Source: Isoetes taiwanensis (lineage: Eukaryota > Streptophyta > Lycopodiopsida > Isoetales > Isoetaceae). Taken from it: 64,000 nucleotides of DNA. The position numbers and the translations under genes were made by a program. Position 1 is the stretch's first letter, and the number at the start of each line of letters is the position of its first letter. The notes below the pieces were generated by a model, which worked only from the letters and a program-made list of their open reading frames with translations, ran no database searches and was not told the DNA's origin. Positions 25,480-36,630 of this stretch are shown piece after piece. The DNA is taken from contig JAJEKV010000013.1 of NCBI GenBank assembly GCA_021234155.1, positions 5,398,775-5,462,774 on the forward strand, in the 5' to 3' direction.

Positions 25480-28073
25480 TTATTTAACCAAGTTTTAAGT
25501 GTGCTTTTTTTCCCATGTACAATTTGTATAAGGAAATTTTCTTCACCCATAGCCTTAGTCAAGCTTATAAACAATTATAACTATATTGCATGATATAATA
25601 CCACAATTTAACCTTTGTAAATGAGGATGTGGCTTTATCCTTGTAGATAAAAAGGAAGGTCTGTAAAAAGATATTTTGTGCAAACCACAATGGTCAAGGA
25701 CAAATCCTCTATGTACCAACTCATGAAGTAAATCTCGAATTGTGTACACCTGCCTAACAGGGTAAATTTTAAGAGCAATAAATTTTTATCACTAAAATTA
25801 AAGCTAGCTAAAGCTATAAGAATTCAAGGTCCTTGCAAAATTTTATGGCTAATTGCATTTATATAAGTCTATTTTTTATTCTTCAGATGGCGAAAGTAAG
25901 GAAATATTTTATTCCTCAAGTTTTAACTTTGGCGATTTTATCTAAATTTATAGTTTGGACCTTTCCTCTCGCAAATGCCTATGTAACGACCATACGGCCT
26001 AATATTTTAGAAAATACCAAACATATTCAATATTTGATATTTTATCTCGTCTACTCACAAAGGATAAGTTGGTGATCCATTAAAGGACATGGCGCCTTCA
26101 GAAGCATCATATGTATAGGAGACGATATTCATAGAAGTGCCTATGAAAGGTACCTTTAGAAGCATTATAGGTATAGAAGGACCTACGAGGGAGGTCCCCT
26201 ATATGTGTAGTACAAGCACCTAGAATCCATATCAATTAGATACTTGCCACACTAGTGAATGCTTGCTTAACAATAGAATGACTCATTAGACGTATGGAAT
26301 GTAGTGAACTAAATATTTAATGAACCAAATATCATTATACACAATTTTCCAAAATTGGAGAACCTTCGGAAGCCCTTATACATTTTGATACGTCCGATGA
26401 CCTCTATGTCATTTTGTAGCTTAGTCCGATGGGATATTAGATCGCATCCCCTTAGGGGCGACCAATTTTGCCTAATCCTTCCATTCTAAAATGCCGAATG
26501 CCTTGTCAATTGATATATGCAAGAAATGATGTACATGATAGCATGTTAATTGCTAGGTTTGGATTGGAATAAACTTCCAAATTCCTCATGCTAATTGCTA
26601 GGTTCACGAACGGTATTTCCTTCAGAGCCAAAAAAACGTCAATGTTAACTTTATTTGCACAGACCTCCAACTGCACCGATTTTCACGAATCCGGGCTTGG
26701 GCGTTTTGATCTTCATGACATAGATTTTTTACATGCAGTCTGAACTTGGCAAGGATTATATTCAAGTTGCTGTAACTACCCTAAACACTGTAGACTCTAT
26801 TACAGGGAAATTTGTGAGGAAAATTTGTGATTAAATAACAATGTCAAATGCGATGACAATATATGCAGAATAGTTTATGATTTCAATAGAGAACCTAACT
26901 GGCTAGATATATCTCAATAGAGAACCTAACTGGCCAAATGTAGTGTCCAATGCCTGCCATTATGCATGTCTTCCTGAATTTGCCATTATGCGTGTCCATG
27001 AAAACCAACATTGCATTAACACAGATCTAGGAGTCTGCAAGATAGATTGCTATAGGTGCTGCAGAAAACAAGAGAGCCAAGATCATGCACAATAATGCAT
27101 ATTTAAATTTTGCAAGTGCTACAAGAAAACAAAAGAGCCAAGAGCATAAACCATATGAATCTGCAAATGCATATTCAACACAAACTACAGCTCCATAATT
27201 CAAAATTCAAGATCTAAACAATGTAATTGAAAACAAGTTTGTCTAAACAATGTTTTCAATCTACGACCTGTTTACAGACAAGTCACATTTTGGTTCATAA
27301 ACAAATGATTTTAACAAAATATAACTTTAAATTATCTACAAGCAGATGAAACCAATGTAGAAACAAATGCAAAAATGTAAGAAACCTACTGTAAGAAATT
27401 GTAAGAAACCAGACATCAAATGCAAGCATTGTAGGTAATCTACTGCTTGTAGGAGATCATTGTAAGAAACCGACACGTCTATATTCTGGAAGCAAAGTAC
27501 AGTAGAGAATGCTGTAGAAGTATTACTCTTGTTGACAATAACTACTTGCTACAGAGCTTGCATGAGTTGGCAAAACTTTGGCCATAAGCTTGCGAAACTT
27601 TGGCCATATATGCCACACATCCGTTGGCTTTTGCGTAATTTCCACCGTGGCCAAATAACTTATATTCTTTCATATTTAAACCTTATCCACCTGGATCGAG
27701 CAATAATGACAATTGCAAAACCATCCCGCCTCCTTTTCTCAAATCAACATGCCCACAAGAGAATATGTTACATATATTTCTCGAGCTCCTCCTGCGCTTT
27801 GTTAATATCTGAAACCTAAACCTAAATGTGTAATAACAAAAACTCCATTTACTTACAAATTCCAAGATTGAATTCCTAGTAATGCAATAAGAATTCTAAA
27901 CATGTTAAATTAACATAAGATGCCTAACCCTGTGCAAAACACTTGCAAACAAATCAAGATAACCGTGAGTGATGTTTTAAATTCAATGCTATGTTGGTCT
28001 GCAGAAAAGAACGGAAATATCAAACAGTTATAAACAAGGCCCATCAGCAGTAACAGATTAGTTATGCATACCT
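25480..28073. other. AT-rich spacer
   Basis: No gene can be supported. The part nearest 28 kb should hold the 3' terminus of the hAT element that follows, but I could not find its terminal repeat. Confidence 0.45.
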
Positions 28074-30657
28074 TTAATTGAGTTCATACAAATTGTTGTC
28101 ATGCTGCAGATTATTATCCACATTCATTGATGTTGCCTTGGAGCTTTCCACTTCAGCATGTGTTTTTGAAACACCACGTCGTTTGCAATCATCCTTCCAT
28201 AGCTCATAAGCCTTCTCATATGGAAAACTATCTAAATCATAATCTGAACTGTAGATTCTCAAAGCTGCATCTAAGCTACCATCTAATCTATTCCTTAGCT
28301 TATCGTTTAAGAAATTCATGGTACTAAAACATCTCTCGTCCTCCACGCTATCAAGTATCATGCATAAGCATAATTCTGCTAATTTAAAATATTCTGAAAG
28401 ATAAGATAAGATGAATTTAAAATATTCTGAAAGAGAGACCTGCAACACACTATTGGAGCCTACCTTTTGCCAGAGACGAGTTGGAGCTCCAAATTCTAGA
28501 GGATCCTCAAGCTCTTGAAACTGTTTATACGTTGTTTCACCAAAAAAGTTTTGACTGCATCTTAAGCTCTTCCCAATCTAAGATATCATCAATTGTCTCA
28601 GATCCAAGTGTCTTAGGCAAACAAAAATGCCTCTGAATAACTGCTGACTTCTCCACAAAATTCTTAGACGCCACAGAATTGCCTTGCATATTATTCCAGA
28701 ATTGAGGGAAAACAATACCAATTGCTTCTAGGATATCCACATGCGGAAACCTGCTACGTAATTCATAACTTAAATTTCTTGCCACCTGCACACATCCATA
28801 AACATTAGAAATATGTTTTATCAAATACCTATACACTGCAAAAATATGAAAGAAAACTCACTTGTCTCATGTGAACCTGAACTTTATCCATGAATACCTT
28901 TACATCTGAATTTTTGAAATCACATTTTCGGTAATGACCACCTCTCCCACTATTTTGTTTAACATACATTCGAATAAATTTACCTTTCACATAAATGCAA
29001 AGGATACCACTAGGGTCATATCGTAAAAAGCTTGATGGCGTCCCAATAGTCCATTTTTATTCCATAAATGAAATAAGTCTTTCTAAGATTGGAAACAAGA
29101 CTGACCTATCTTTATGTTATCAGCATACAAATTCTCAAGATCTGTTTGCAACATTTTTCGAGCCAATGTATATTCAGGTATAAAGATATTCCTGTCTTGT
29201 GAGATTTTAATCAAGTAATTCAACTTTGATAGAAGGGGCTGCAATGCAAACAATGTAAGAATACTCTCGAAGTCTGTCAACATTGTTAAGAGCTCGCTTG
29301 CTTTATCTGAAGTACTAGTATATTCGTCAAAACTCAATTCATCTACTAAACCAACCAACGACACAAACTCTTCACATAGGTGTTTGACAGGTCCATTTAA
29401 AGATATCCAACATGTACTAACATCCTTCAAAAGCTTCTTACAATCTGTCACTCCTTCAGCAAAAGCCCGAAATGCAGCACACCTTTGAGAACCCTTAGAA
29501 AAGAACTTATACGATGTGCGAACAATCAACTCCACCTTAGCAACATAAGGAGAATCTGAAATTGTCTTGTAAGCCAAATTTGTTCGATGACTCATGCAAT
29601 GTATGATACTCATGTAAGGTGCAAGATTAGTCTGCAGCCTTACACCCAATCCTGTTCTACTGCCTTGCATCACGACATCACCCTCAGCACCAAAACACAC
29701 TAATCTTTTGGCACATTCCAATTTACTTAAACCAGCAATGTTAGACAGACTAACAACAACCAAATCAAATAATGTCTCTGCAGTAGCACTTAAACTAAGC
29801 TTCTGGATTCCTAAAAAGAAGGATTTTCGTTCAAAATTTACGACAACATACAGATGCATTGCAACCCAAGAAGTGTTGTCGATTGCACTCACTTCGTCCA
29901 TAGATAAAGACATGAAATTGGCATTTTTTAGTGTCAATTGCAGATCTAACTTCATAGCCTCATTCATAGAATTGGCAAAGTTCCATCCAGCTGAATCACT
30001 CCAATGATAAATAGGACAATTCAGAACTTTTTGGACAAGTAAAAAACACCGCATTTTTGGATAGTCTCTCATTGGCTTACCATTTTTCAGCAGATGAAAT
30101 ACAGCTCTCATTTGAACAGTCTTAGATTCAAAGTTCAACTTATCTTGTCTAGAAAATGACATATGTAATGGAGTTTCCCTTTTCTTCTTTTGCTCTATCA
30201 ACAACAGCTCCCTACTATACTCATCTACATATTGCCTATGCTTGTTTTCTGAAATCCATTCAATTACCTCTTGTTGCTCACCATCTTCGGCGCGTACCAT
30301 GGACCTCTTCTTACCATGGTGTTTCATGATAGTGTCATACTTGCATTGCATAAGAACATCCCTTGAACGTGCCCACGTGCATACTTTGCATCTCACCCAC
30401 TCATCTCCATTTATAATGGCATGTTTAATGTAAGGAAACTCTGTTAGCCAATCTTCTCTGAAACAACGGCCAATAACATATATGTTCTTTCTTTTTTTCC
30501 GCAAGCTTCTAGAAGATTCAAAAAGAGCATTGTCTGAAGGCATAACAAGTGCATCCATTGAAGTCTCCAAACCAATATCACTGCCACTCGTTGTATGTGT
30601 TGCACTACAACTGGGATGTACATCCTTATAATCACTAATTCTTCTTTGTCGTGACAT
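28074..30657 (-). CDS. hAT-like transposase, three exons, one frameshift
   Basis: Exons on the minus strand: 30657-29106, 28983-28862, 28785-28074, with GT-AG introns of 122 and 76 nt in matching phases. The total is about 795 codons. Near the N terminus is a BED/TTF-like zinc-binding segment (CKVCTWARSRD, then a KH histidine). The RNase H-like core contains SMDEVSAIDN, HCMSHRTNLA and DVSTCWISL, as in ZNF862/ZMYM-like hAT proteins. The last exon has the hAT dimerisation region (VEDERCFSTMNFLNDKLRNRL). A one-base shift at the T6 run (plus 28542-28547) is the only disruption seen. An 11-residue in-frame duplication (SEYFK repeated) lies just before the dimerisation region. The protein would cut and paste hAT DNA in the nucleus. 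Terminal repeats were not located, so a domesticated gene is not excluded. Confidence 0.85.
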
Positions 30658-33129
30658 TTTTTGCTGTAAAAGAAGATAAATGCCATATATCAGCTAAGTC
30701 AGTCACGGAGTAAATAGAATTTAAAATAATTTGAAAGTATTGCTGCTATCTAGTATAAGGAAAGAATGGAAGTTTTTCAAAGAACATTGCCTTAAGGCTT
30801 TGGACATGTTCCACGAAGAAATTAAGGTCTGCAATATTTTTCTAAATCGGAAAATGAGGTATATGCTTAGGGAGTTCACTAAAGAGGTGAAGGCTTGCTA
30901 AAGAAACATAGAGGCAAGTTAGATATTGAGACATGCATCCCTTTGGCCTTTAGCCTGATTGTAGCACTGCCAGAACTCAATTGGGGATTAACCAACCTAT
31001 CAACAAGGGTTTGAGCTTGAAATTTCGTGAGGAGATCAATTTGCCTCTGTTGAAGCTTCAGAATTATCATCTTATGCACTTATAATAATAATAAGTGCCA
31101 AAATCTGAACAGTAGATTTAAAACATCGATCTACTATACAATGATTAAACAAAACTGAAGCTATTTGAGATTAAACTAAAGCACAATGATTAACCAAAAC
31201 ACTGATTAAATCTCTTGAACTTACATGCCAGGAGAATCTCCTACTATCTGAACTGTAGAAACAACACCAAATAATGTCCAAGCAACTTAACAAAAGGAGC
31301 AGCAAATCTGATTACTTATTGATGTACATAGATCCATAATCCGTATGACTAGTAAATAAATAAAAACTTTATCACCTGAGCAATTCCAAAACCAACTGAA
31401 GTTCTCAGATTACATTGGCTATATCTTGTATGAGTTATATGACTCATCAGTAATGGTTTTGCAATATAAGTCCTCAATTTTGCTCTTAACTTGTGACATT
31501 TTCAGTGATTTGCCTGCAAAAAATATTCATCCCTATGATTCAATAAGCAATCTAATAAGGAGAAGCAGCATACGTATGAAATCTGTGCTCAAACCTGTGC
31601 TTGATGTGTTCAATGCTGAGCTAACAGGATATACGAAAACTCCATAGCTAAAAAGCCCTAATTGAAAATTGCAAATGCCGGAAGGTGTAAACATGGCGAT
31701 TTAAGGCTTCTTGGTGCGCACTGTCCGTCTTCAATCAAGGCGAATCAGTTCACCTGGCAGCAGAATTTCTCGGCGAATCGTCCGCTGTCGTAGGATTTCC
31801 CCCTTTCGACATGGCGAAAAAATTCGACATGGCGACATGTTCTATTCAATGGTTTCGCCATATTTTTTTGTAAACGTCCCAAAAATTTGCCATTTGGCGA
31901 AAAATCGCCTCTCTTTAATTCCCTACCTGCCTAATCATTAATGCACTCAATTGTGTGATGCACCTCCTGCCATTCCTTCACAGGTACCAATAGATTTTGC
32001 TGTTGAATAGAGCATACTAGATTTGCACCATCGCGTAAACATCAAGAAGTGGTACATTTCATGGCACTAAAGTAGAAGATGCCATATTGAGACTTGCTCA
32101 AGCCACTCCATCTTTGGAAATCCACGTTCTTTCAATATATACATGATAAAACGAGCGATTGTACACGTGTATATGTGTATTTGATTCAAAAAAAACATAG
32201 ATTCAAGATAAAAAATATTCACATTAGCTCACTCGATGCATTGGTTAAAGTAGTCTTATTAAGACATTAAGTGATTTTAATAGAGGTTCGAGCCCTCATA
32301 TTTCATCTTGTAGGAGGAAGAGGAGGAAATTTTTCAATATTACCATCCCTACTACCCTTATGTTAAGAGAGTATTAACCATCACTACGAGGTAAACTTGA
32401 CTATAAGAGCACAATTCTAAGCACTTTGCTCAATTGAACAATACATGATAAAAGGGTTGGCGAGTGCAATATATTTTCTTTCAAAGAACATGCTTACAAT
32501 TTCATCTACAGGCTTGCACGAAAAAGTTGTTTTTCATCAACATCTATACTTACCTTTTTTTGCAGAAAAGAAACCCGATACTAAGCTTTGCAGCAGCATC
32601 TTCCCAAAACCATTTGGGACAGCTTGGTTGAAATTAGCCCACATGGATCAGCTTGATGAATCTCGAACACCTTGATATCTTTTAAATACCCAAAACTCAG
32701 ATCCATTTAGAATTATTAATGTCCTCCCGAATAAATGATTATTCTGTTGCTTTGTCTGTAAGCTTTTAAACCCAAACCCTGGATACAAAACTATCTGATA
32801 GCTTCAGTGCTTTTCTGCATTTTATGGAAACAGGGAATCAAGTGCTGGATAAATGACACATGGAAGAGTTATTGCTTGCTATTAACAACAAACGACAAGG
32901 AGGCTTCTACGATACAACGTATATCAAGTTTGTAACGATGTTAAGAGGCTGCATACTTTGGCTACAGAGGAGAAGAGAATTTTTGCCGATTCAGCGGATA
33001 CAACAAGAAGACAAATGCAACATCCTTTATTCCATGCAATCGTGCCCGATGAATCCATGAGGAAAAGTAGTGAATTTCGAGTAAATGCATGCGTACAATA
33101 GGAAAATGTACGAAAAATGAACCATAATG
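30658..33129. other. Upstream flank of hAT gene; possible SINE head
   Basis: No protein gene is seen. At 32226-32296 an A-box-like stretch (TTAGCTCACTCGATGCATTGG region) and a good B box (AGGTTCGAGCCCTC, 32283-32296) lie about 45 nt apart. This suggests a tRNA-derived SINE, but no acceptor stem forms. Confidence 0.4.
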
Positions 33130-33211
33130 GTGGACGTGTTGGAGTGGTTATCGGGCATGACTAGAAATCATATGGACTTTGCCCGTGCAGGTTCGAATCT
33201 TGTCGTCCACG
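33130..33211 (+). tRNA. tRNA-Ser (anticodon AGA)
   Basis: The 82-nt segment folds as a class II tRNA. The acceptor stem GTGGACG pairs perfectly with CGTCCAC, followed by discriminator G. The anticodon loop CTAGAAA carries AGA. A long variable arm follows, and the T arm is GCAGG-TTCGAAT-CTTGT, with two G-T pairs. It matches the plant tRNA-Ser(AGA) layout with a few substitutions, mainly in the D and T stems. There is no intron and no encoded CCA. A T-rich stretch at 33234-33243 could terminate pol III. The stem wobble pairs leave open that it is slightly degraded. Confidence 0.88.
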
Positions 33212-33282
33212 ACCTCCATGGTATCAACTTTCATTTTATTTTTCCATTCCACTTCGTTTTATTTTTCCATTCCACCTCGTTT

Positions 33283-34313
33283 CCTAACCCTGATGCTGAG
33301 GGAGAAGACCAGCAGCAGGAGGATGCCCAAGATCAGACCCAGGAACCAGAGGATCAAGAAAACCCTGAGGATCAGGGAAATGGCCAGGAGGAGGATGACG
33401 AAGAGGGCGAGCCGATTCCCCAAGAATTAGCAACTCGGTTGAAGAAAATGGCAAAGAAAAAGAGAGCAGCGAAGAGGAAGAGGATTGCAGAGAGGGAGGA
33501 GTGAAAAAAAAACAAAGGGAGGAGCAGCAAAAGCTGAAAGAGGCCAAAGGAAAGGACCCCGAAGTGCCCAAGAAAACCCGGAGAAAGACCAAGTCAACAC
33601 CAGCAAAAAGGGTGAGCATAAGGGAGCGAGAGCTTGACAGGCCACCGTCTTCTTCATCAGACACCGACTCGGATGAGGAGGCGTCAAGAGTACCCCGCCC
33701 AACAGAAGGTTTCGGGCCTTCAAATCCAGAGGAGCAGGAGGATGCATCTGCAGCAGCACCTCCATACCCGAAGTGGCCGAAGCCAACAACTAAACCAAAG
33801 AAGGGCAAGCCGGCTCGGGAATCCTTTGTACTCAAGCACGAGCGGGAGTACAGGAGGAAGCTGAAGGAGTACAACGAGTACATGAAGATGTAAGAGGAGT
33901 ACTCGAAGTTTTACGAAGCAAATAAGGTGACGTACGTGGAGGGAGGAAGGCCGACAAAGAAGAATACCCTGAAGCCGCCCTGGAGAGATCAGTACCAACC
34001 AAAAAAACCCATGAAGAGAAAAGCGGACTCCTATTTTGCAAGAGCAGCTCGGGAGATTCGCCATTTTCAGAGGAGCTACGGACTGCTGATTCCAAGAGCT
34101 GCCTTCGCAAGACTCACCCGCGAGATCCTGCAAGAATTCGACAAGACAAAGAGAGTAACAGACGACATGTTACTTGCGTTGTAGGAAGCGGCAGAGCAAA
34201 GGTTGGTCCAGCACTTCGAAGATTCCCTAGCATGTCCTCTTCATGCAAAGAGAGTCACTTGTATGCCTAGAGACATGAAATTAGCGAGGTTTATAAAGAA
34301 GAAAGATTGCTAA
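33283..34313 (+). pseudogene. Histone H3-like protein with long charged N-terminal region, broken
   Basis: The C-terminal about 95 codons (about 34024-34310) match the histone fold of H3 in order and without gaps: alpha-1 (REIRHFQRSYGLLI), alpha-2 ([16 protein letters not shown]), loop 2 and alpha-3 ([15 protein letters not shown]). Loop 1 has the canonical length, so it lacks the insertion usual in plant CENH3. The N-terminal H3 tail is absent. In its place are about 240 residues rich in Glu, Lys, Pro and Ser, first acidic, then basic. Breaks seen: a frame change at the A9 run near 33502, TAA at 33891 and TAG at 34182, where most H3 proteins have Gln. From 33501 to the final TAA at 34311 everything else is in one frame. 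The start is unclear. A chromatin role is inference; this copy is non-functional. Confidence 0.85.
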
Positions 34314-34450
34314 CTTAATGTAACTGTAGAAACTTTTTGTGAATATAAATATGTTTTAATCAAGTGTAAAGTATAAAATTGTGTTATTGAGGTTGTAATA
34401 ATGGCATGCGCATTTGGAATTAGTTAAATTGGACGAATAGTCACTGTTTT

Positions 34451-34726
34451 GGAGCCCACCCCTTACAGAGTGTGCCTGGAGCATTTCCAAAAGTTTTGAG
34501 AATGCCTCTCACGCACTGTGTCAGCATTTGGCTACTGATCTATGTCTAGACTTGTCCAGATGTAGAAAGTAAGGGTACAAATTTCCTTAACTCTGCGAGA
34601 TAAGTAGGATTCCATTCTTAGATTATAATTTTAGAGCTATCTAGGACCTAAACAGGAGCCCACCCCTCACAGAGTGTGCAGGACCATTTCCAAAAGTTTT
34701 GAGAATGCCTCTCGCACACTGTGTGA
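34451..34726. repeat. Two copies of a 73-bp repeat downstream of the H3-like ORF
   Basis: The block GGAGCCCACCCCTTACAGAG at 34451-34524 recurs with few changes at 34655-34726, including TTTCCAAAAGTTTTGAGAAT in both. The copies are about 204 bp apart in otherwise non-coding DNA. Confidence 0.85.
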
Positions 34727-34903
34727 GTGATCAGACCAAAATGACCCAAATTCATCCCAAGTACCTCCAAAGTAGGCAAAATTTTTTGCAGTCGGATTAG
34801 TAAGAGGTACTCTTCAATCCAGACCACCTATCAATTGCATAGCAGGACCTTGAAAGCATAGACATTCCCAAACTCAAAAAATTTCTCAGATTGAGGTTTT
34901 GCC

Positions 34904-34911
34904 TATAAATA
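34904..34911 (+). promoter_or_regulatory. TATA-like box before the second ORF
   Basis: TATAAATA lies about 110 bp before the ATG at 35023, and a pyrimidine-rich stretch where transcription could begin follows about 25-40 bp later. This arrangement suggests that the second and third ORFs have their own promoter. Confidence 0.5.
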
Positions 34912-35022
34912 TGACCACAACCCTCATTTGCATCCTACTCCGTCACTCCTCACTCCAAGACACTCTTTCAGCTCCTAAAGGCGCTTCCAGATCCGTTTGA
35001 TAACCCTAGTAGCATCAACATC

Positions 35023-35331
35023 ATGGCTACTTCTGTATTCAGGCGATGGTACAACGCCATTGCTCATGTGGCTGAGGCTGACATCAATTCGATCTTCGTT
35101 GTATTCCAAAAGGAGATCGATGTAGATGCCACCATAAATGTCACGCTCTTCTACCAAGAGATTATGATCGAGTTCCATGCCAAGATAGGACCCTCTCTGG
35201 TAGAACTCCCCCCATGCATAGGATATTTTGCACTTAGAATGGCTCTCCGTGCAGCTCTGAATGACATCCCAAATATAGACAAGTACCTAGAAAATAAGGC
35301 TGCCCGCATACATGACTATATCCATAAATAA
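35023..35331 (+). CDS. Unknown 102-residue protein, second unit
   Basis: An intact ORF starts at ATG 35023, in a favourable context after the TATA-like box. The product is predicted to be helical, with hydrophobic and acidic segments (MATSVFRRWYNAIAHV at the start, YFALRMALRAALNDIP near residue 70). I do not recognise the family; it is not a histone H4, H2A or H2B. It overlaps the start of the next ORF by 20 nt in a different frame. A splice acceptor-like TACTGCAG at about 35350-35357 means the two could be exons of one protein. It may be a cargo gene of the chromovirus or part of an unrelated insertion. Confidence 0.55.
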   Translation: MATSVFRRWYNAIAHVAEADINSIFVVFQKEIDVDATINVTLFYQEIMIEFHAKIGPSLVELPPCIGYFALRMALRAALNDIPNIDKYLENKAARIHDYIHK

Positions 35332-36555
35332 GAAGAGATATTTCTCCTATACTGCAGGTGTAGCTATCTTTTTGTCCCAAAGAGCCCAAACCCAGATAGA
35401 AAAACCCTCTGTTCAACCTCTAGAGCTTGAACCCATAGCCACAGAAGCAGGTGAAGAGGAGCAGATGCTCCTGGACTATGAAGAGTCAAAACAGGAGGAA
35501 GAGGCCGAGGAAGGACAGGGATCAGACGTGGAAGACATCATCGACGTCGACCCCATACAAGAGAGGCAGCAAACAGAAGTAGAGCTCCCAAACTTCGAAG
35601 AATGGTTGAGAGCAACAAGGACAGCACCCTCACTTGGGTTAGGCATCACTAGTCTAACCCCGATCATCATCCAAGGGGAAGAGTACCTGACGCTCCATGA
35701 CATAAAGAACCTCTCGGAGTGCAGAGATAGAGGGTACAGGGTGGACGAACTCCTGCACCTTCTCCGCCAGCAGCCCGATCTCAATGACTTCATCGACCAG
35801 GAGACTCAAGACTTCCCCATCAACATCAAGGAGGCCCACATGCACTCGCGGTCGTCATTGGACATCGAAGCTTACACCGCATCCGACAGGGCGATGACGC
35901 AGCGGGAGCTACCCTCGGAAGAGGAGTTCATCGCACTCCAAGAGTGGATGGACATCGTGGAAAAACAACAAAGCGCACTCCCCTTCCCAACACCTCGGCC
36001 AGTAGCGCGCCGAATAGAAAGAGGCGGCATCAACTTGACCTCTTCCAGGTCCATGTTCGGCGACTACAAAGAGATGATAGCAGTGCCAGTAGATGAGTAC
36101 TCCGGAAGACACAGGGATGGAATCAGAATCGGAGAAGAAACAACAGAGGGAGGACACGATAAAGCCCTCAGATTCTACCTGTCACTCCTCATCGATGGAA
36201 GAATAGCGGTCGTACACCGCCAGTTTAGCCCATGGGGTGAAGAAGAAGTTTTCATGATGATTGCCCTCTCAGGATTCAGAAGACATACCCGAATGCCTTC
36301 AAACATCAACCATGTCATCCTGGTCAAGAAGATAATAGCTTTAAGCGTCTTCGATTTTGCGGTCCCATACATGTGACATGGCAGGTTGGCCGTCACTGCA
36401 GCCTACACATCAGATAGGAGGATCGAAGACTTGGTGACGGCACTCCAAGATGGTACGACCGCCAACATCCTTAGAAACTTGGGGCGAACAGTTGGCACAA
36501 CCCAAGTGAAGAAGTTCTTGGAAGACAATCCAGCATATAGAAGATTCCAGGAATA
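35312..36555 (+). pseudogene. Unknown acidic protein, third unit
   Basis: The frame is open from 35312 to a TGA at 36374-36376 (354 codons). It probably continued in the same frame to about 36555 as a similar helical region. The first 100 residues are acidic, with Glu-rich runs and a VEDIIDVDP segment. The C-terminal half looks globular (FGDYKEMIAVPVDEY, LRFYLSLLIDGRIAV, WGEEEVFMMIAL). I recognise no domain. Directly after, ATGAATATAAGTTATAG resembles the poly(A)-type region that follows the H3-like ORF. Position and base composition link it with the preceding units. Its role is unknown; a structural, movement or chromatin protein would all be guesses. Confidence 0.55.
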
Positions 36556-36630
36556 GATTAAAACTCTTCTTTCCTTCTTATCAATTGTAAAAAATATTGC
36601 ACTTTATGAATATAAGTTATAGCATTATGT

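Noticed and set aside
28440..28463. A third intron in the hAT transposase (GTAGGC...TTGCAG)
   Set aside because: It would be only 24 nt, too short for a spliceosomal intron, and the segment reads through in frame without a stop.
32226..32300. A tRNA gene at the B box GGTTCGAGCCC
   Set aside because: The ends do not pair as an acceptor stem and no anticodon arm forms; at most it is a SINE head.
33284..33883. Minus-strand Ser-rich ORF of 199 codons
   Set aside because: It is the antisense of the Glu/Lys-rich region before the H3 fold; the plus strand carries the recognisable domain.
33283..34313. The H3-like ORF as a centromeric H3 (CENH3)
   Set aside because: Loop 1 has the canonical length, and the region keeps core H3 residues rather than CENH3-type insertions. 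The long charged N-terminal region alone is not diagnostic.
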